DNA of 21,774 nt from JAYEKL01 sp034660995 (GTDB taxonomy: Bacteria; Patescibacteriota; Minisyncoccia; JAHIHE01; JAGLIN01). Of this stretch, positions 1 through 6,244 are shown one piece after another. A program made the translations under genes and the position numbers. The stretch spans positions 1 through 21,774 of the forward strand of contig JAYEKL010000024.1 in the NCBI GenBank assembly GCA_034660995.1. Direction: 5' to 3'. The notes under the pieces were generated by a model, which saw only the letters and a list, made by a program, of their open reading frames with translations, was not told where the DNA came from and did no database searches. Position 1 is the stretch's first letter; each line of letters starts with the position of its first letter.

Positions 1-540
1 AACATCAGTTGCACCATTAAAATCAAACCAGCAGCTATTACTTGTTTGATCAGTACCAGCACCACAATTATCAGTTGCATCATCTAAAAATTTTTGGTCA
101 TTATCTTCAGGAGTTGCCGCTTCAACGGTAAATCCAAATTCCGCGGCTGAAGCTGCTGGACTAGCCCAAGTAAAATCAGGTACCGTTCCCACTGGACTAT
201 AATCAGTAAATTGATTAGAACCGTCTAATTGCAAAGCTGGGTCAGTTGACGCTTTTATTTTCATATCAAACCCAGTGGCGTTGGAAGTTTTAACATTCCA
301 CGTAGCGGAGCCAGTTGTTGGCGATCCGGGATTTCCAGTTATACCCGGAATTGACACTGACATTGAGATATTGCCAGGAGAGATAATAGACAACTCTGCT
401 GCTACTCCTTGAGTAACAGTGATATCATCAGTCGCAGCGCCAACTATTTCCGGCTCAAAACTCATATAGCCGAAAGTAAAAACCATACCGATTATTAACG
501 AAAAGCTAATAACCGCTTTTATTTCTTTTATTTTTTTCAT
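1..540 (-). CDS. Secreted surface protein, paralogue of the next gene (3' part lost at window edge)
   Basis: The reading frame is open from an ATG at 540-538 down to base 1, giving 180 codons with the C-terminus outside the window. The N-terminus (MKKIKEIKAVISF, then a hydrophobic run and a GAA-type cleavage region near residue 36) reads as a signal peptide. The mature part is rich in Ser, Thr, Gly and Asp and has few Lys, as in exported beta-rich surface proteins. It aligns by eye with 627-1379: both have a W-x-V segment, a GFDMKIKA/GYSLDIKA strand, DF/Y-TW, EFGFT and a Cys...CW motif. The function is unknown and no catalytic motif is visible. It lies downstream of 627-1379 on the same strand, so the two probably share a transcript. 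No Shine-Dalgarno motif precedes the start; a TTAG tandem tract does. Confidence 0.8.
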   Translation of the reverse strand, partial: MKKIKEIKAVISFSLIIGMVFTFGYMSFEPEIVGAATDDITVTQGVAAELSIISPGNISMSVSIPGITGNPGSPTTGSATWNVKTSNATGFDMKIKASTDPALQLDGSNQFTDYSPVGTVPDFTWASPAASAAEFGFTVEAATPEDNDQKFLDDATDNCGAGTDQTSNSCWFDFNGATDV

Positions 541-547
541 AATTTTA

Positions 548-563
548 TTAGTTAGTTAGTTAG
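548..563. repeat. TTAG tetranucleotide tract (4 copies)
   Basis: There are four perfect tandem copies of TTAG, read as CTAA on the minus strand, 8 to 23 bases upstream of the start codon of the surface-protein gene 1-540. A tract like this could slip and change leader spacing, but four copies is short for phase variation. Confidence 0.8.
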
Positions 564-626
564 TTTTCGACCTTTATTATATAAAAATTTGTACTTTTAA
601 ATTTTAGAACAATTCTTTTATAAACC

Positions 627-1379
627 TCACAGCGCTATTGCAGTTACAGTAATCGTCGCCTGATAGCTTCCTTCAACTTGCAGATGAGAAGACCCTGACT
701 CCGCCCGAAATTTTACTGTTGTCGCTGTGCCGTCTGGATGATTAGGATCAAATGAACCAGCAATGTTTTCATAAGAAGTTGAAAAATTAGACCAGCATTG
801 ATTAGGAGTGTCATTTGATCCTGTATTACAAGTGTTAACTCCATCATCTTTGAATTTCGAAACTATGTCATTTCCTTCTGGCGTAAATCCAAATTCAGAA
901 TCAGCAGAAGCGACAAGCCATGTATAATCTGGCGTTCCTAAAGTAGCTAAAGTATAATCGGCAAAACTGTTCGCGCCGCTTTGCATCGCTGGAGCAGAAT
1001 CCGCTTTGATATCCAAAGAATATCCCCCCGAGCTGTCCGTTATTACCGTCCAAACCGCCTGTCCGTTCCCCGTCCCTCCTGAAACTCCTCCAATATCCGG
1101 AGACATTGTTACATCCGTCGGAGAAGTAATAGCTAAATATGTTTCGTTCATCTGTCGATACCCCGCATTCACTTGATAAGCGCTACTGTCAGATCCTCCC
1201 GTTCCAATTTCGCCCATCGTATCTTTCAATTTGTAACTCGCGCTCTGTCCATCATCGGTTCCTCCAAAATTTATGGAATCTTTTTCAATTTTATAATTCG
1301 CGCTTTGCATACTAACCGCTTCTTGAAACGGAAACAGCGCTACTAAGAATATTATTATAATTAATTTTATTTTTTTCAT
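627..1379 (-). CDS. Secreted surface protein with signal peptide (250 aa)
   Basis: I chose the ATG at 1379-1377 because it begins a clean signal peptide (MKKIKLIIIIFLVALFPFQ...). The frame stays open upstream to 1604, but that extension only translates GGCTCC/GGAGCC palindromes and is not credible protein. After the signal peptide, residues 26-80 hold the pattern SANYKIE...INFGG...SASYKLKDTMGEIG...SAYQVNAGYRQ, which I recognise from secreted proteins of several bacterial groups as a repeated Ser/Tyr/Gly-rich segment. The rest is a beta-rich domain with one Cys...CW pair that matches the neighbour at 1-540. Envelope localisation is likely and the function is unknown. The downstream gap to the paralogue is 86 bases with no obvious terminator, which suggests co-transcription. 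Confidence 0.82.
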   Translation of the reverse strand: MKKIKLIIIIFLVALFPFQEAVSMQSANYKIEKDSINFGGTDDGQSASYKLKDTMGEIGTGGSDSSAYQVNAGYRQMNETYLAITSPTDVTMSPDIGGVSGGTGNGQAVWTVITDSSGGYSLDIKADSAPAMQSGANSFADYTLATLGTPDYTWLVASADSEFGFTPEGNDIVSKFKDDGVNTCNTGSNDTPNQCWSNFSTSYENIAGSFDPNHPDGTATTVKFRAESGSSHLQVEGSYQATITVTAIAL

Positions 1380-1468
1380 AAAAGATAGTAAAAAATTTTC
1401 AATTCTCAATTTTGTTGTTGGTTCAATGTTTCTGACTTGAACCTTTTGTTTCTTCTCGTTTTTTCGTT

Positions 1469-1689
1469 GGCTCCATAGTGGCGATAGCCCTGTGGAGCCT
1501 TTTGTGATTTCAAACTTTGTGAAAAGAGATTTAAAAAATCTTGCATCTGGGCTCCACAGCCCTGCGGGACTATGGAGCCAACGAGTTTTGCATCTGGGCT
1601 CCACAGCCCTGCGGGACTATGGAACCAATGAGTTCTCCACAGCCCGGAGCCTGCCCCGCACTGCGATGCGGAGGGGGGACTATGGAGCC
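1469..1689. repeat. Array of four GGCTCC/GGAGCC palindromic elements
   Basis: Four copies lie at 1469-1499, 1550-1579, 1597-1626 and 1635-1689. Each has outer arms GGCTCCA and TGGAGCC, or close variants, around a variable GC-rich loop (e.g. CAGCCCTGCGGGACTA). Typical flanks are TTTTGCATCTG on one side and AACGAG on the other. The first copy is inverted relative to the other three. The last copy is expanded to 55 bp by an extra inner hairpin, and its first arm is truncated. The array fills the 316-base gap between the surface-protein start (1379) and the stop of the HTH gene (1696). It is far more GC-rich than its surroundings. It also creates spurious open frames on both strands, which I do not annotate. 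Confidence 0.9.
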
Positions 1690-1695
1690 AACGAG

Positions 1696-2529
1696 TTATT
1701 GGCTGTTGATTATTTTTTCAACATTCAAATATATATAATTATCATCGGGATTTTCTTGGGAAGTTATTGTTCCGCTCACCCCATCTTCAGACGGACTAAC
1801 ATTAACATCATCAGAAAAGCTTGAACTCAATTTTTCTATAAATTTTTGATTTTCTTCTGAATCTATTTCGCCCTCCAGAGGAATTATCATAATTCCTTCA
1901 TTCGTTTTTTGATCTTCTGTTTCATTATTATCTTCTCCATCAACAAAAGTTTTAACTCCTGTTACAATTTCAAGTCTTTCCTTTGTCTGATTCTCATTGA
2001 ATGAACTTAAAAATGAATTAAGATTAAAAGAAGCCACTGCCATAACTTTTTCAGTTTCAGAAAACATTAACTTTACAGAATGTAAAATGCGACTTGGAAA
2101 AAGTACAAGACCAATAACAAAAATGCCAACAATAAAAGTCACTAGTATTATTCTTCTAAAAAAGACAAGAATAGATTTTTCCGTATATGGAAACAAATTT
2201 ACTTGTTCGTCCGACGAGCAAGTAGCCCGTTCCTTATGCTCTAAGACTTTACTTTCATTTTTGTCGCAAAATTTTGTGCTACTACGAGAAATATTAGAAA
2301 CTAATTGTTTTTCCGCATTTTTAATTTTAACAGAAATAACATTTTCCCCGCTTCCTTTTGTTTTATTTATATAATTTTCAACCCATTCTTTTGTCGTTAC
2401 CCAGTTTCTTCCAATTTTTGTTCCTTTTAATTTTTTCTGTCGACAAAGCAAACTGATATATTCCTGAGAATAGTTGGTCAGATTTGCCGCTTCATTAAGT
2501 GAGATATAATTAATATTTGCGCTACTCAT
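1696..2529 (-). CDS. Membrane-anchored helix-turn-helix protein (277 aa)
   Basis: Residues 8-55 (ISLNEAANLTNYSQEYISLL...KKLKGTKIGRNWVTTKEWV) fit an excisionase/MerR-like helix-turn-helix with its usual KGxKIGRxW wing. A polar linker follows, then one hydrophobic helix at about residues 121-144. The C-terminal 130 residues are acidic and Asn/Glu-rich. The topology suggests a DNA-binding head in the cytoplasm and an extracytoplasmic tail, as in one-component membrane regulators; the ligand and target are unknown. A 23-bp palindrome is embedded in frame at residues 103-110 (TCSSDEQV). The stop codon lies 7 bases from the palindrome array. No Shine-Dalgarno motif precedes the start. Confidence 0.75.
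   Translation of the reverse strand: MSSANINYISLNEAANLTNYSQEYISLLCRQKKLKGTKIGRNWVTTKEWVENYINKTKGSGENVISVKIKNAEKQLVSNISRSSTKFCDKNESKVLEHKERATCSSDEQVNLFPYTEKSILVFFRRIILVTFIVGIFVIGLVLFPSRILHSVKLMFSETEKVMAVASFNLNSFLSSFNENQTKERLEIVTGVKTFVDGEDNNETEDQKTNEGIMIIPLEGEIDSEENQKFIEKLSSSFSDDVNVSPSEDGVSGTITSQENPDDNYIYLNVEKIINSQ
2201..2223. repeat. In-frame 23-bp palindrome inside the HTH gene
   Basis: The arms are ACTTGTTCGTC and GACGAGCAAGT around a single central base, with one mismatch. It encodes TCSSDEQV in the linker between the HTH and the membrane helix, so an insertion there would be tolerated. Only one copy is in the window. Confidence 0.7.
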
Positions 2530-2592
2530 AATTTAATTTTTATATTTTTTTAAAAATATAATATTAGTATTTTCTTACCAAACGAAAACATC

Positions 2593-2610
2593 ATCGGATA
2601 TCCGATATAT
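2593..2610. repeat. ATCGGATATCCGATATAT palindromic word, copy 1
   Basis: This contains a perfect 14-bp palindrome (ATCGGATATCCGAT). The same 18-mer recurs on the minus strand at 3396-3413 inside femAB. It lies upstream of the HTH gene start (2529), so it might be an operator, but the copy within a coding region argues for a dispersed repeat. Confidence 0.65.
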
Positions 2611-2660
2611 TATTTATTCTACAACAAATTAGAGGTATAGACAAATTAAAAATTAAAAAG

Positions 2661-2669
2661 TTATCCACA
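2661..2669 (+). other. Single DnaA-box-like 9-mer
   Basis: TTATCCACA matches the bacterial DnaA-box consensus exactly. It is alone, in the 302-base AT-rich gap (2530-2831) between the HTH gene and the PAP2-like gene. There is no dnaA, dnaN or box cluster nearby, so this is not evidence of an origin. Confidence 0.3.
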
Positions 2670-2747
2670 GAAAGGATTTATAAAAATATGCAACTTGTTA
2701 GCTCCACAATAACAACAGCCCTGTGAAAACTTTTTATTCTGCATCAA

Positions 2748-2777
2748 GGCTCCACAGCCCTGCGGGACTATGGAGCC
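2748..2777. repeat. GGCTCC/GGAGCC palindromic element, intergenic
   Basis: This copy has the same 30-bp core as 1550-1579 and the same AACGA right flank, followed by a stray second GGAGCCAACGAAG. A degenerate relative (GCTCCACA...CAGCCCTGTG) precedes it at 2701-2725. It sits 55 bases upstream of the PAP2-like start. Apart from this element, the 18-mer at 2593 and the 9-mer at 2661, I see nothing in 2530-2831. Confidence 0.88.
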
Positions 2778-2831
2778 AACGAAGGAGCCAACGAAGTTTC
2801 GCTAATATTCATTATATGTTAATATATTGAT

Positions 2832-3266
2832 ATGGTTTACCCAATCTTTATAATCCCAATTATAGTCGGTTGCGCAACACAATGCGTAAAAGTTTTATTA
2901 CACGCAAAAAAATGCAAAAAAATTGATCCGAAGTTTTTACTTATTTCTGGACATATGCCTTCCGCTCACTCAGCTTTTGTTGTCTCAATAACAACAATTG
3001 TCGCTTTTTTTAATGGGATCTATTCAACTGCTTTTGCAATTAGTTTTGTTTTTTCATACATTGTCATTTATGATGCTTTAAAAATTCGGACAAATATTGG
3101 CTATAATGGCGAAGCTTTAAACAAGCTTATAAGAGAAATACCTGAAATTAAAAAAGAGGCTTATCCGATATTGCGAGAAAGAGTAGGACATAAACCAATG
3201 GAAGTCTTGATCGGATCTGTTTTAGGATTTGCGTTAACTATTTTTTTGATCTGGATATTGAACTAA
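2832..3266 (+). CDS. Divergent PAP2 family membrane protein (DUF212/YuiD-like, 144 aa)
   Basis: The protein has an N-terminal membrane helix, then SGHMPSAHSAFVVS at about residues 39-52, which corresponds to the GGMPSSHSA motif of the DUF212 family. A helix pair follows, then YDALKIRTNIGYNGEALNKL (family: DAxGVRxxxGxQAxxLN), the GHKPMEVLIGSVLG motif and a C-terminal helix. DUF212 proteins are distant relatives of type 2 phosphatidic acid phosphatases, and their substrate is not established. The length is as expected for the family. It is the only plus-strand gene in its neighbourhood and converges on femAB. No Shine-Dalgarno motif is visible. Confidence 0.88.
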   Translation: MVYPIFIIPIIVGCATQCVKVLLHAKKCKKIDPKFLLISGHMPSAHSAFVVSITTIVAFFNGIYSTAFAISFVFSYIVIYDALKIRTNIGYNGEALNKLIREIPEIKKEAYPILRERVGHKPMEVLIGSVLGFALTIFLIWILN

Positions 3267-3279
3267 ATTTTCAATTTCT

Positions 3280-3354
3280 AATTTTCAATTCTCAAGCTTT
3301 ATTTTAAATATTTTCATTGGAAATTTAGTTATTGGAAATTGAGAATTGGAAATT
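3280..3354. terminator. Long inverted repeat between convergent genes, probable bidirectional terminator
   Basis: The arms AATTTTCAATTCTC (3280-3293) and GAGAATTGGAAATT (3341-3354) pair over 14 positions with one G-U pair and are followed by TTATTTT. They are built from repeated AATTxxxAATT words. Placement between the stops of the PAP2-like gene (3266) and femAB (3366) suits termination in both directions, although the 47-base loop is long. Confidence 0.5.
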
Positions 3355-3365
3355 TTATTTTGACT

Positions 3366-4619
3366 TTACAAACTCTTGACTTTATGAACTATCTTATATA
3401 TCGGATATCCGATATTGTCTAAAATAAGGTCATACGCGCCGATATAGTTTTTTTCATATCCACTAAATCCTTTTTTAAACCTTGTAATCCCGCTCCAGTT
3501 ATTGAATTTTGTCCGCCAGTTGGCGGATTGGATTTGTGATTTAGAAGATATTCCCCAAAAATCATATTTTTTACATCCTGCTTTCTTTGCGTCTAAAATT
3601 TGTTGCCACTGTAATAAATACGGCGCCATCACATTTCTATATTCATTAGACGATGCGCCATGAAGATAAACTGCTATCTCACCAAAAAACAGAACAATAT
3701 TCGTCGCAATAATTTTATTACCATATTCCGCAAAATATAATTTTGCTTGAAGTTTTGTTGGCTCCATAGCCCCCCCACATCGCACGGGCTGTGGAGCCTT
3801 TTGCATTTTACCTAAATTTTTCAACATTTTCCAATAATAGTTTTTATTGTGCGATTTAAATTTATCACGCGCGGAAGTTTCTTCAACTAGTTTCCAAAAC
3901 TCTTCAAATTTTTCCTTAAAACATTCCTGATTCGTAATTCCTGATTCGTAATTCCTGATTCGTAATTCTTTTCTTTTCGCAAGCCGAATATTATATCTTG
4001 TTTTCTGTTTCATCTCCTTTAATAATTCCTCCTCCGATTTTGTTAAATCCAAAAACAAAGTATCCCTCGGCTGAATTTCAGATGGTGATTTTTTTAAATT
4101 ATTATGCTGGCTCCATAGTCCCTTTGGAACTGTGGAGCTTTTTTGCAAAAGTTTTGCATTTTGATTCCACAGCCTTTCGGGACCATAGAACCAACAATCA
4201 TTCATCTCAATCGGCGGATCGAATCTCAAAAACAAACTCTTTTCTTTTTTGGCAATTTTCTTAATCTCACTAAATAAAAAATCTAAAATTCTTGATTCTT
4301 GATTCTTGATTCTTGATTCGTCTATAACCGGTCCACGAGGACAATAAAAATAGCTTCGCCCAAACGGCAAGTCGTATTTTACAATTAAAGCCACAGCTGA
4401 TAATTTATTTTTTAATTCTTGATTCTTGATTCGTAATTCTTCCATTTTGTCCTCACCGAGTAAATCACTTTCAATAACTCCTACCCTCCACACCTTACGC
4501 CCAATTTTGCTCTGAAACTCTCCCCACTCCCAAGACTGCAAAAAACTCTCCGAACAGTTTTCAGCTATAAATTCATTCCATATTTCTTTTTGGCTCTCGC
4601 CAATATTGATTATTTCCAT
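3366..4619 (-). CDS. FemA/FemB-family peptidyltransferase carrying many in-frame repeats (417 aa)
   Basis: FemAB enzymes have a GNAT-like fold and transfer amino acids from aminoacyl-tRNA to peptidoglycan precursors at the inner face of the membrane. Family features visible here are SFLQSWEWGEFQSKIGRKVWRVGV (25-48), LPFGRSYFYCPRGPV (84-98), LLKEMKQKTRYNIRLAKRK (199-217), the ATNIVLFFGEIAVYLHGASS strand pair (305-324), KKYDFWGI (350-357), and GFSGYEKNYIGAYDL (384-398). The protein is longer than I expect for the family because repeats are embedded in frame at residues 60-69, 101-111, 143-171, 218-232, 275-287, 365-370 and 403-408. The reading frame is intact throughout. A Shine-Dalgarno-like AAAGGAG lies 13 bases upstream. 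The start is 21 bases after the tsaD stop, so the two genes are probably one operon. Confidence 0.87.
   Translation of the reverse strand: MEIINIGESQKEIWNEFIAENCSESFLQSWEWGEFQSKIGRKVWRVGVIESDLLGEDKMEELRIKNQELKNKLSAVALIVKYDLPFGRSYFYCPRGPVIDESRIKNQESRILDFLFSEIKKIAKKEKSLFLRFDPPIEMNDCWFYGPERLWNQNAKLLQKSSTVPKGLWSQHNNLKKSPSEIQPRDTLFLDLTKSEEELLKEMKQKTRYNIRLAKRKELRIRNYESGITNQECFKEKFEEFWKLVEETSARDKFKSHNKNYYWKMLKNLGKMQKAPQPVRCGGAMEPTKLQAKLYFAEYGNKIIATNIVLFFGEIAVYLHGASSNEYRNVMAPYLLQWQQILDAKKAGCKKYDFWGISSKSQIQSANWRTKFNNWSGITRFKKGFSGYEKNYIGAYDLILDNIGYPIYKIVHKVKSL
3396..3413. repeat. ATCGGATATCCGATATAT word, copy 2, inside femAB
   Basis: This is identical on the minus strand to 2593-2610 and encodes residues 403-408 (IGYPIY) near the FemAB C-terminus. 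On the plus strand it forms an 18-bp perfect palindrome (3398-3415). Confidence 0.65.
3512..3527. repeat. TCCGCCAGTTGGCGGA palindrome inside femAB
   Basis: This 16-bp palindrome is embedded in the context AATTTTG...TTGGATTT and encodes QSANWRTK. A degraded copy with the same flanks lies at 5355-5370 in tsaD. Shared flanks at two unrelated genes point to a dispersed element rather than chance. Confidence 0.75.
3760..3798. repeat. GGCTCC/GGAGCC palindromic element inside femAB
   Basis: This 39-bp copy has arms GGCTCCATAG and CTGTGGAGCC and a loop rich in C. It is inverted relative to 1550-1579. On the coding strand it reads KAPQPVRCGGAMEPTK (residues 274-289), in the reading phase G|GCT|CCA. 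Its loop matches part of the expanded copy at 1635-1689. Confidence 0.88.
3926..3967. repeat. Three tandem 14-bp words inside femAB
   Basis: There are three perfect copies of CCTGATTCGTAATT. The unit is not a multiple of three, but three units make 42 bp, so the frame is kept. It encodes ELRIRNYESGITNQE at residues 218-232. Confidence 0.88.
4109..4192. repeat. Two back-to-back GGCTCC/GGAGCC-type elements inside femAB
   Basis: Copy one (4109-4139) has arms GGCTCCATAG and CTGTGGAGCT. Copy two (4163-4192) has arms GATTCCACAG and CATAGAACC in the opposite orientation. The short spacer contains TTTTGCAAAAGTTTTGCA, i.e. the TTTTGCA flank from both elements. Together they encode FYGPERLWNQ...KSSTVPKGLWSQHN (residues 143-171), using two more reading phases of the element. 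Confidence 0.82.
4289..4316. repeat. TTCTTGA x4 inside femAB
   Basis: Four perfect tandem 7-bp words followed by TTCG, encoding SRIKNQESRI at residues 102-111. It uses the same word family as 4414-4440 and 19420-19440. Confidence 0.85.
4414..4440. repeat. AATTCTTGATTCTTGATTCG-type words inside femAB
   Basis: Two TTCTTGA units plus a TTCGTAATTCT unit, encoding EELRIKNQEL at residues 60-69. The same peptide-like output (LRIKNQE) appears again in this gene at residues 102-108. Confidence 0.8.
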
Positions 4620-4632
4620 ATTAGTATTTATA

Positions 4633-4639
4633 CTCCTTT
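4633..4639 (-). promoter_or_regulatory. Shine-Dalgarno-like AAAGGAG before femAB
   Basis: AAAGGAG on the minus strand ends 13 bases before the femAB ATG, slightly farther than ideal. It is the only convincing Shine-Dalgarno motif I found at any start in this window, and it may be fortuitous. Confidence 0.4.
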
Positions 4640-4640
4640 G

Positions 4641-5828
4641 CTAAAATAATTTCAATCTCAAATTCGCATCCGCCTTAACACTTTTCCAATCTCCGATTCC
4701 TTTATTATTTTTTATACGATAATACCCAGCAATAGCGATCATAAGAGCATTGTCAGTTGATAGTTTAGTATTCAGTATTTGGTACTCAGTATTTGGTATT
4801 TTTTTATTTATAGTTTTTCTTAATTGCTTCTGCAATTCTTTGTTCGCCGAGACTCCACCTCCAAGAATAACATTTTTAACTTTATATTGTTTCGCCACCT
4901 TAATAGTTTTCGAAATTAAAACATCAATTACCGCCTGTTGAAACGACGCTGCTATGTCTGCCTTATATTGTAATCTGTCATTCTGAACTTGTTTCAGAAT
5001 CTTCTCTCCTATTCTACATTTTTCTTTTTTATTCTCTAATTTCCAATTATACAAAACTGCTGTTTTTAATCCTGAAAAACTAAAATTATGGTCTTTGCTA
5101 TTTATCATTGGACGAGTGAATTTAAACTTATCTTTATTCCCTTTTTTTGCCATTTTTTCGATTAGCGGTCCGCCAGGATAGTCAAGTCCCAAAATTTTGG
5201 CAACTTTATCAAACGCCTCGCCAACCGCGTCATCAACCGTTTCACCAATTATCCTATAATTTAAATCTTTTTTCATTAAAACAATCTGAGTATGACCTCC
5301 AGACACCGTTAAACACAAAATTGGAAATTTGGGTTTCCAAAGTTTGTAATTTTGTCCGCCAGCTAGCGAATTGGATTTAGAATTTAAGTAAATTGACCTC
5401 AACCAATTAGCATATATATGTCCTTCAATATGATGCACACCGACTAATGGCTTTTTCAATGTATAAGATAAAGTTTTAGCAGTTTGAACTCCAATCATCA
5501 AAGCGGGAATTAAGCCAGGTCCATTAGTAACCGCGATATAATCAATTCGTTCGTAGAAACGTGATTTATCGCGTGTTCGCGGAAGATGCGATAGATCGGC
5601 GTCTCTACGACAATTTTTTTCCGCTTGTCTTAAAGCTCTTTTTAAAACTGGCGCCATATTTTTTAAATGCATCCTTGACGCCAAAGACGGCACGACTCCA
5701 CCAAACTTGCTGTGCATATTCGCTTGAGATGAGATAATGTTAGACAAAACTTCTACCTTACCTCTATTGAATTTTACTATAGCAACTGCCGTTTCATCAC
5801 ACGACGTTTCTATTGATAAAATTATCAT
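4641..5828 (-). CDS. tsaD: tRNA N6-threonylcarbamoyladenosine transferase TsaD with repeat-derived inserts (395 aa)
   Basis: TsaD transfers threonylcarbamoyl to A37 of ANN-decoding tRNAs, working with TsaB and TsaE. Visible motifs are the start IETSCDET (6-13), HIEGH (133-137, the metal-binding HxxxH), SGGHTQIVL (176-184), GETVDDAVGEAFDKVA (195-210), FSFSGLKTAV (249-258), LGGGVSANKELQ (322-333) and STDNALMIA (357-365), whose Asp 359 is the remaining metal ligand. All catalytic motifs are intact. Bacterial TsaD is usually about 335-345 residues; the extra length falls at four repeat sites: residues 73-93, 152-160, 277-284 and 345-355. tsaE is in the window (14666-15121), but no tsaB is visible. 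The start codon lies on the edge of an ATTTTAAT tandem tract with no Shine-Dalgarno motif. Confidence 0.96.
   Translation of the reverse strand: MIILSIETSCDETAVAIVKFNRGKVEVLSNIISSQANMHSKFGGVVPSLASRMHLKNMAPVLKRALRQAEKNCRRDADLSHLPRTRDKSRFYERIDYIAVTNGPGLIPALMIGVQTAKTLSYTLKKPLVGVHHIEGHIYANWLRSIYLNSKSNSLAGGQNYKLWKPKFPILCLTVSGGHTQIVLMKKDLNYRIIGETVDDAVGEAFDKVAKILGLDYPGGPLIEKMAKKGNKDKFKFTRPMINSKDHNFSFSGLKTAVLYNWKLENKKEKCRIGEKILKQVQNDRLQYKADIAASFQQAVIDVLISKTIKVAKQYKVKNVILGGGVSANKELQKQLRKTINKKIPNTEYQILNTKLSTDNALMIAIAGYYRIKNNKGIGDWKSVKADANLRLKLF
4767..4800. repeat. 14-bp AGTATTTGGTATTC-type tandem words inside tsaD
   Basis: Two imperfect 14-bp units (4767-4780, 4781-4794) and a partial third encode IPNTEYQILNTK (residues 344-355), between the GGGVSAN motif and STDNALM. 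Similar words (TATTTAGTATTAAGTATTAAG) follow the DHH-family gene at 17351-17371. Confidence 0.75.
4976..5002. repeat. TGTCATTCTGAA...TTCAGAATCT palindrome inside tsaD
   Basis: The arms ATTCTGAA (4980-4987) and TTCAGAAT (4993-5000) surround a 5-base loop, within the wider word TGTCATTCTGAACTTG... It encodes ILKQVQND at residues 277-284, where other TsaD proteins are shorter. From memory, this word and its KQVQND translation occur as repeats in various bacterial genomes; I cannot verify that here. Confidence 0.75.
5355..5370. repeat. Degraded TCCGCCAG...GCGGA palindrome inside tsaD
   Basis: TCCGCCAGCTAGCGAA keeps the AATTTTG left flank and TTGGATTT right flank of the intact copy at 3512-3527. 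It encodes SLAGGQ around residues 154-159, between HIEGH and SGGHTQ, where extra residues are present. Confidence 0.7.
5551..5610. repeat. 60-bp TCGTAGA/TCTACGA palindromic element inside tsaD
   Basis: The outer arms TCGTAGAAACG and CGTCTCTACGA pair with one mismatch, and inner segments (GATTTATCGCG and GCGATAGATC) pair as well. It is exactly 60 bp, or 20 codons, adding RRDADLSHLP...KSRFYE (residues 74-92) just before the conserved IDYIAVTNGPGL. Most TsaD proteins have only a few residues here. Its GC content is much higher than that of the gene. Confidence 0.85.
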
Positions 5829-5850
5829 TTTAATATTTTAATATTTTAAT
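5827..5850. repeat. ATTTTAAT x3 at the tsaD start
   Basis: Three tandem 8-bp units begin inside the tsaD start codon and form the whole of its immediate leader, leaving no room for a Shine-Dalgarno motif. Confidence 0.8.
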
Positions 5851-5949
5851 ATAACATTTTAACAATACAACATATTCTAGTGTTCGTCTATAAACGATCT
5901 TTTAGCAAGTTTGTATTATAAAATTTTTGATCTAAATTTTTGAATATAA

Positions 5950-5976
5950 AATAATCCCTTATTATAAGGGATTATT
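5950..5976 (-). terminator. Terminator after tRNA-Glu
   Basis: A perfect inverted repeat (AATAATCCCTT / AAGGGATTATT) starts 7 bases beyond the tRNA 3' end on the minus strand and is followed by TTTATATT. Confidence 0.7.
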
Positions 5977-5983
5977 AAATATG

Positions 5984-6055
5984 TAGCCTCAAGGGGAATC
6001 GAACCCCTGTTACCAGGATGAAAACCTGGTGTCCTAACCACTAGACGATGAGGCC
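5984..6055 (-). tRNA. tRNA-Glu (UUC anticodon)
   Basis: The full cloverleaf is visible. The acceptor GGCCTCA pairs with TGAGGCT (first pair G-U), followed by discriminator A. The D-arm is GTCT-AGTGGTTA-GGAC, the anticodon stem CCAGG/CCTGG has loop TTTTCAT, and the T-arm is AGGGG-TTCGATT-CCCCT. The loop places TTC at positions 34-36, giving glutamate. CCA is not encoded. Confidence 0.97.
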
Positions 6056-6176
6056 AAAATCATATAAATATTAAAACACGTTAATGTAGCTAATACTGAA
6101 TTAACATAGATTATATTAGCAACATTTTACTTAGTTGTAAAGAGCATGTAAACTTAATGTAAATTTAAATTTAGTA

Positions 6177-6204
6177 TAAAAAAACAGGATATATTTATCC
6201 CGTT
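6177..6204 (-). terminator. Rho-independent terminator of ruvA
   Basis: On the minus strand, AACGGGATA - AATA - TATCCTGTT forms a 9-bp stem with one G-U pair, followed by a T run. It lies about 40 bases after the ruvA stop. Confidence 0.8.
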
Positions 6205-6244
6205 TCTTTAAAATTATTTAGTCAAAGAATGTATAATTCTACAA

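Noticed and set aside
1380..1604. 75-residue N-terminal extension of the surface protein gene, frame open to 1604
   Set aside because: It translates the GGCTCC/GGAGCC palindromes, and the ATG at 1379 starts a proper signal peptide.
1492..1824. Open frames on the plus strand (110 and 65 codons) over the palindrome array
   Set aside because: They consist of repeat translation (LHSPAGLW, ALRDYGTNE) and overlap the HTH gene antisense; the palindromes are simply stop-free in several phases.
2661..2669. Replication origin
   Set aside because: Only one DnaA box, with no dnaA or dnaN and no box cluster.
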